Shown one piece after another: positions 13,766-15,746 of a stretch of DNA of 15,746 nucleotides. Origin of the DNA: Prevotella sp. UBA2756 (GTDB lineage Bacteria; Bacteroidota; Bacteroidia; Bacteroidales; Bacteroidaceae); the NCBI GenBank assembly GCA_002353205.1, contig DEJE01000034.1:1-15746 (forward strand), written 5' to 3'. Both the position numbers and the translations under genes were made by a program. Within the stretch, counting starts at the first letter, position 1; each line of letters starts with the position of its first letter. The notes beneath the pieces were generated by a model. The model searched no databases. It was not told the DNA's origin and was given only the letters and a program-made list of their open reading frames with translations.

Positions 13766-14161
13766 TCAGTTAAGGGCAAATGTCACCGGAACCACAAAGC
13801 TCACGCGCACAGCCTTGCCCTTCTGGCGGCCAGGTTTCCACTTCGGCATCAGCCCCACCACGCGCAAGGCTTCCTTGTCAAGAATGGGATGCGACGACTG
13901 CATCACATCGAGGTTGCTCACCGAGCCGTCGGCCTCTACGATGAAGCTGACGAGCGTGCGGCCCTGCAGTTGCTGCTTTTCAGCCTCTTTGGGGTATTTC
14001 ATCGTCTTCATCATGAACTCCATCATGGCCATCATCCCACCGGGGTACTCGGGCATCACCTCCACCTTGTCGTACACGGGTGCCGTCGCGTTATTCTTCT
14101 GTGCCTGAACAGTTAAAGTCATCATGGCGAACATCGCCATCAGGAAAAACATTTTTTTCAT
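13766..14161 (-). CDS. Periplasmic protein with a free-standing TonB C-terminal domain
   Basis: A 131-residue protein. Residues 1-20 form a cleavable signal peptide (MKKMFFLMAMFAMMTLTVQA, cut before Q21). The rest is almost entirely a TonB C-terminal domain: MPEYPGGMMAMMEFMMKTMK (36-55), YPKEAEKQQLQGRTLVSFIV (56-75), the DGSVSNLDVMQSS turn (78-90), LDKEALRVVGLMPKWKPGRQ (94-113) and the final strand VRVSFVVPVTFAL. It lacks the TM anchor and proline-rich spacer of a true TonB, so it probably does not transduce energy by itself. Bacteroidetes carry many such proteins, often with an unclear role. A consensus promoter with two sets of direct repeats lies upstream, so it is likely regulated. Confidence 0.88.
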   Translation of the reverse strand: MKKMFFLMAMFAMMTLTVQAQKNNATAPVYDKVEVMPEYPGGMMAMMEFMMKTMKYPKEAEKQQLQGRTLVSFIVEADGSVSNLDVMQSSHPILDKEALRVVGLMPKWKPGRQKGKAVRVSFVVPVTFALN

Positions 14162-14207
14162 TTTCTTTTTTGTTTAAAGGGTTCAACATGTCTTGTCCGG
14201 ACGGTTG

Positions 14208-14240
14208 CAAAGGTAGTAAGGAGAGGCTGTATCTTCCAAG
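14208..14240 (-). promoter_or_regulatory. Promoter of the TonB-domain gene
   Basis: On the minus strand TACCTTTG (14215-14208) matches TAnnTTTG, with CTTG (14240-14237) as the -33 element 21 bases upstream. The predicted leader is about 40 bases and ends in an A-rich stretch before the ATG. Confidence 0.75.
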
Positions 14241-14242
14241 TC

Positions 14243-14299
14243 TTTCATTACATTTCATTACACAGCCTCTGTTTTAGGGCCTTTACACGGCGTTTACAC
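14243..14299 (-). promoter_or_regulatory. Two sets of direct repeats upstream of the -33 element
   Basis: On the minus strand TGTAATGAAA occurs twice in tandem (14262-14253 and 14252-14243), beginning 2 bases upstream of the -33 element. Further upstream GTGTAAA occurs twice with a 4-base spacer (14299-14293 and 14288-14282). Periods of 10 and 11 bases place each pair on one face of the helix, the arrangement seen for OmpR/PhoB-type activators. The protein that binds is not known. Confidence 0.6.
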
Positions 14300-14341
14300 A
14301 TAGAAAGAGGCCCCTTCTACAGGACAAGACATGAGCACCCT

Positions 14342-15148
14342 TCACTGCTCCTTCTCTTCCCTAAAGTCGGACAAAGAGAAGGAGCCGTCGTCATTCAGCG
14401 TGACGCCAGCTGACAACGTGGGCATGTCGTCGTAGGTCAGCACCAGTCCGGTGGTGAACTTCAGTCCCGGAACGAAACACACGCGCGGCTGTGCATCGAG
14501 CTGATAGCTGATCTGCTCGCCGATCCACAGTGGCTGCTCGTCGTCGAAGCCGCCCATGTCGGTCACGGTGTTCGTGGCGGAAGCGATGGCCACGCCGTCG
14601 GCATAGAAGGTGACCTTCTGTCCATCCACCGAGTAGGTCAGACGTGCTGTCAACTGCTGCTGCATCTGGTAAGGCTCAACGACGGCCACCACTCGTGCAC
14701 TGTCGTCGGCTGTTCCGAACTGCATCTTGTAGAGCTGCTCCACGTTCGTGCCTGTACCCTCCACGACGCACGATGTCAGCCACAGGCTGTTGGTCGGTTG
14801 ATCGTAGAAAGCCCGAGGCTGACGCGTATTACGAATGTCCTTGAACAAGGTTGATGTGGCGTTTTTGCTGACCATCACTCCAAAACCTTCTGTGGAAATG
14901 CCGTCGTCGAGTTCGCCGATGCCCTGCACGCAGATATTGTTGACCGTGTCGTTCAGCAAATCGAATGGGTGCACCTTCACCGCTTTCCCGTAGGCATTCT
15001 CCACTTGTTCGGGCATCGCCACGACAACGGGCTCTTCGAGCACACCATTCATTGTCTTCTGAGCATCGCCACCTGTACATGATGTGGCAATCGTCATGCC
15101 GCACACCATCAGCAACGCAGCATACTTCCAAAGTCTTTTCCTTTTCAT
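14342..15148 (-). CDS. Unrecognised lipoprotein
   Basis: A 268-residue protein with a lipoprotein-type signal: basic MKRKRLWK, a hydrophobic stretch to residue 20, then ATSC with C24 as the likely lipidated residue and a TGGD start of the mature chain. The rest looks mostly beta-stranded, without repeats or membrane segments: NNICVQGIGELDDGISTEGF, then NSLWLTSCVVEGTGTNVEQL, then YSVDGQKVTFYADGVAIASA. The last of these recalls the ligand-facing strands of jelly-roll (LamG-like) domains, but too weakly to name a family. It lies 95 bases after the thioesterase gene on the same strand, separated by a palindromic repeat. I see no consensus promoter in that gap. Function unknown. Confidence 0.75.
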   Translation of the reverse strand: MKRKRLWKYAALLMVCGMTIATSCTGGDAQKTMNGVLEEPVVVAMPEQVENAYGKAVKVHPFDLLNDTVNNICVQGIGELDDGISTEGFGVMVSKNATSTLFKDIRNTRQPRAFYDQPTNSLWLTSCVVEGTGTNVEQLYKMQFGTADDSARVVAVVEPYQMQQQLTARLTYSVDGQKVTFYADGVAIASATNTVTDMGGFDDEQPLWIGEQISYQLDAQPRVCFVPGLKFTTGLVLTYDDMPTLSAGVTLNDDGSFSLSDFREEKEQ

Positions 15149-15205
15149 ACCTATTTTATATTATATAATTACTCTATCATCCCTCTCCTTAGGGGAAAAG
15201 TCAAC

Positions 15206-15236
15206 AGCCTCCCCTCGGGGAGGTTTGGAGGGGGTC
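15206..15236. repeat. Copy of the 31-base GC-rich palindromic repeat
   Basis: These 31 bases are identical to 6187-6217, about 9 kb away, including CCTCCCCTCGGGGAGG and the following TTTGGAGGGGGTC. The copy lies between the thioesterase and lipoprotein genes, 7 bases past the thioesterase stop. Confidence 0.95.
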
Positions 15237-15243
15237 TCTTTTC

Positions 15244-15746
15244 TTAAAGCCCTCTATCAAGCACTTCGCTCACGTCGGCCTTCGACAGCTGCGGCTGCCA
15301 TCGGCTCATCAACTCGCAGACCACAAGTCCGTCGGCGTTGGTCAACGTGTGGAGATAGGCGCCGTCGTCGGTGCGCGACATGCGGCATGTGAGCGTGTCG
15401 TCGAGATAGGTCTCGTGGAGCCAGTGAACGGTGACCGACGTGAGCGTCTGCGAGTTCAGCACGTCGTCGGGCATGGTGAGCAGTGCAATGCTGACATAGC
15501 TGCGGTTGCTGACATGGAAGTTGAAGTCGAGGTCGAGCCTCGTGGCGCGATGCTCCATCGTCATGTCGACCGACGTCGGTTTGGGGAACCGCACTTTCCT
15601 GTGGTTGCCCGCCGTCGGCACCACCGTCAGTCGCTCGGCGAGGAAGTCGGTAGGCACCAGTCGCTTGGTTTCAAGGTCGAGAATGTTCCACTGGCTGCTG
15701 CCGGAGGCTATCAGCTGACCTTTGGTCTTCTGCTGTCGCGACTCGG
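15244..15746 (-). CDS. Acyl-ACP thioesterase, 3' part
   Basis: The gene runs off the right edge: the frame stays open to 15744 and the GTG at 15657 is an internal valine. The visible 166 residues match the C-terminal part of FatA-type acyl-ACP thioesterases, which release fatty acids from acyl carrier protein in the cytosol. ASGSSQWNILDLETKRLVP is the usual segment joining the two hot-dog halves (compare SxWxxxDxxTRR). LDLDFNFHVSNRSYV holds the D-x-N-x-H set used in catalysis, and VHWLHETYLDDTL follows as in the family. The end is DRGL and TAA (15246-15244). The missing part should hold the first hot-dog domain. Confidence 0.82.
   Translation of the reverse strand, partial: ESRQQKTKGQLIASGSSQWNILDLETKRLVPTDFLAERLTVVPTAGNHRKVRFPKPTSVDMTMEHRATRLDLDFNFHVSNRSYVSIALLTMPDDVLNSQTLTSVTVHWLHETYLDDTLTCRMSRTDDGAYLHTLTNADGLVVCELMSRWQPQLSKADVSEVLDRGL

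Larger units (their letters stand above)
14187..14333. repeat. Widely spaced 12-base inverted repeat with a nested one
   Basis: CATGTCTTGTCC (14187-14198) and GGACAAGACATG (14322-14333) are exact reverse complements 123 bases apart. Nested inside is AGAGGCTGT (14222-14230) with ACAGCCTCT (14262-14270), also exact. The outer arms sit in the leader of the TonB-domain gene and just after the stop of the upstream lipoprotein gene. Confidence 0.8.

Overview
This window looks like chromosomal DNA from a Bacteroidales bacterium, most likely Prevotella or a close relative (inference). The signs are promoters of the Bacteroidetes type (TAnnTTTG near -7), A-rich leaders in place of strong Shine-Dalgarno sites, an HtpG with a long charged insert, a free-standing TonB C-terminal domain protein, an ECF sigma factor coupled to a membrane/beta-barrel protein, a TPR-TM-HTH regulator, and fairly GC-rich genes separated by AT-rich repeat-laden gaps.

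Layout. (1) 1-1284 (+): the 3' part of htpG, ending in a strong terminator. (2) 1285-2046: a 762-base gap with no credible gene. It carries a 111-base near-palindrome built of 22-base phased units and, at its end, the promoter of the next operon. (3) 2047-6086 (+): a tightly coupled five-gene operon of rfbB/rmlB, a small sigma-region-4-like protein, purT, a dTDP-sugar 3,4-ketoisomerase (FdtA/QdtA family) and a FemAB/GNAT-type N-acyltransferase. Three sugar genes point to a dTDP-3-acylamino-3,6-dideoxyhexose for a surface glycan, but the aminotransferase step is missing. (4) 6087-6373: a convergent gap with repeats and a terminator. (5) 6374-9206 (-): lutA-lutB-lutC for L-lactate oxidation, with its own promoter and terminator. 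(6) 9363-11769 (-): lipoprotein, ECF sigma factor and a protein with an anti-sigma-like N-terminus, one TM segment and a beta-barrel. All three are joined by one-base stop/start overlaps and form a likely envelope-sensing unit. (7) 11991-13706 (-): a TPR-TM-HTH regulator. (8) 13766-14161 (-): a TonB C-terminal domain protein whose promoter has two sets of direct repeats upstream. (9) 14342-15148 (-): an unrecognised lipoprotein. (10) 15244-15746 (-): the 3' part of an acyl-ACP thioesterase.

The most unusual signal cuts across the genes. Two kinds of small repeat recur through the right two thirds of the window: drifting tandem arrays with a 7-base (14/21-base) period, and GC-rich palindromes of about 30 bases. 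Both occur between genes and also inside coding sequences. A GC-hairpin-plus-heptamer module found after the acyltransferase gene also lies, in frame, inside the regulator gene. Two diverged copies of a GC palindrome with its flank lie in the beta-barrel gene and are read in different frames. I do not recognise these as a named element family.
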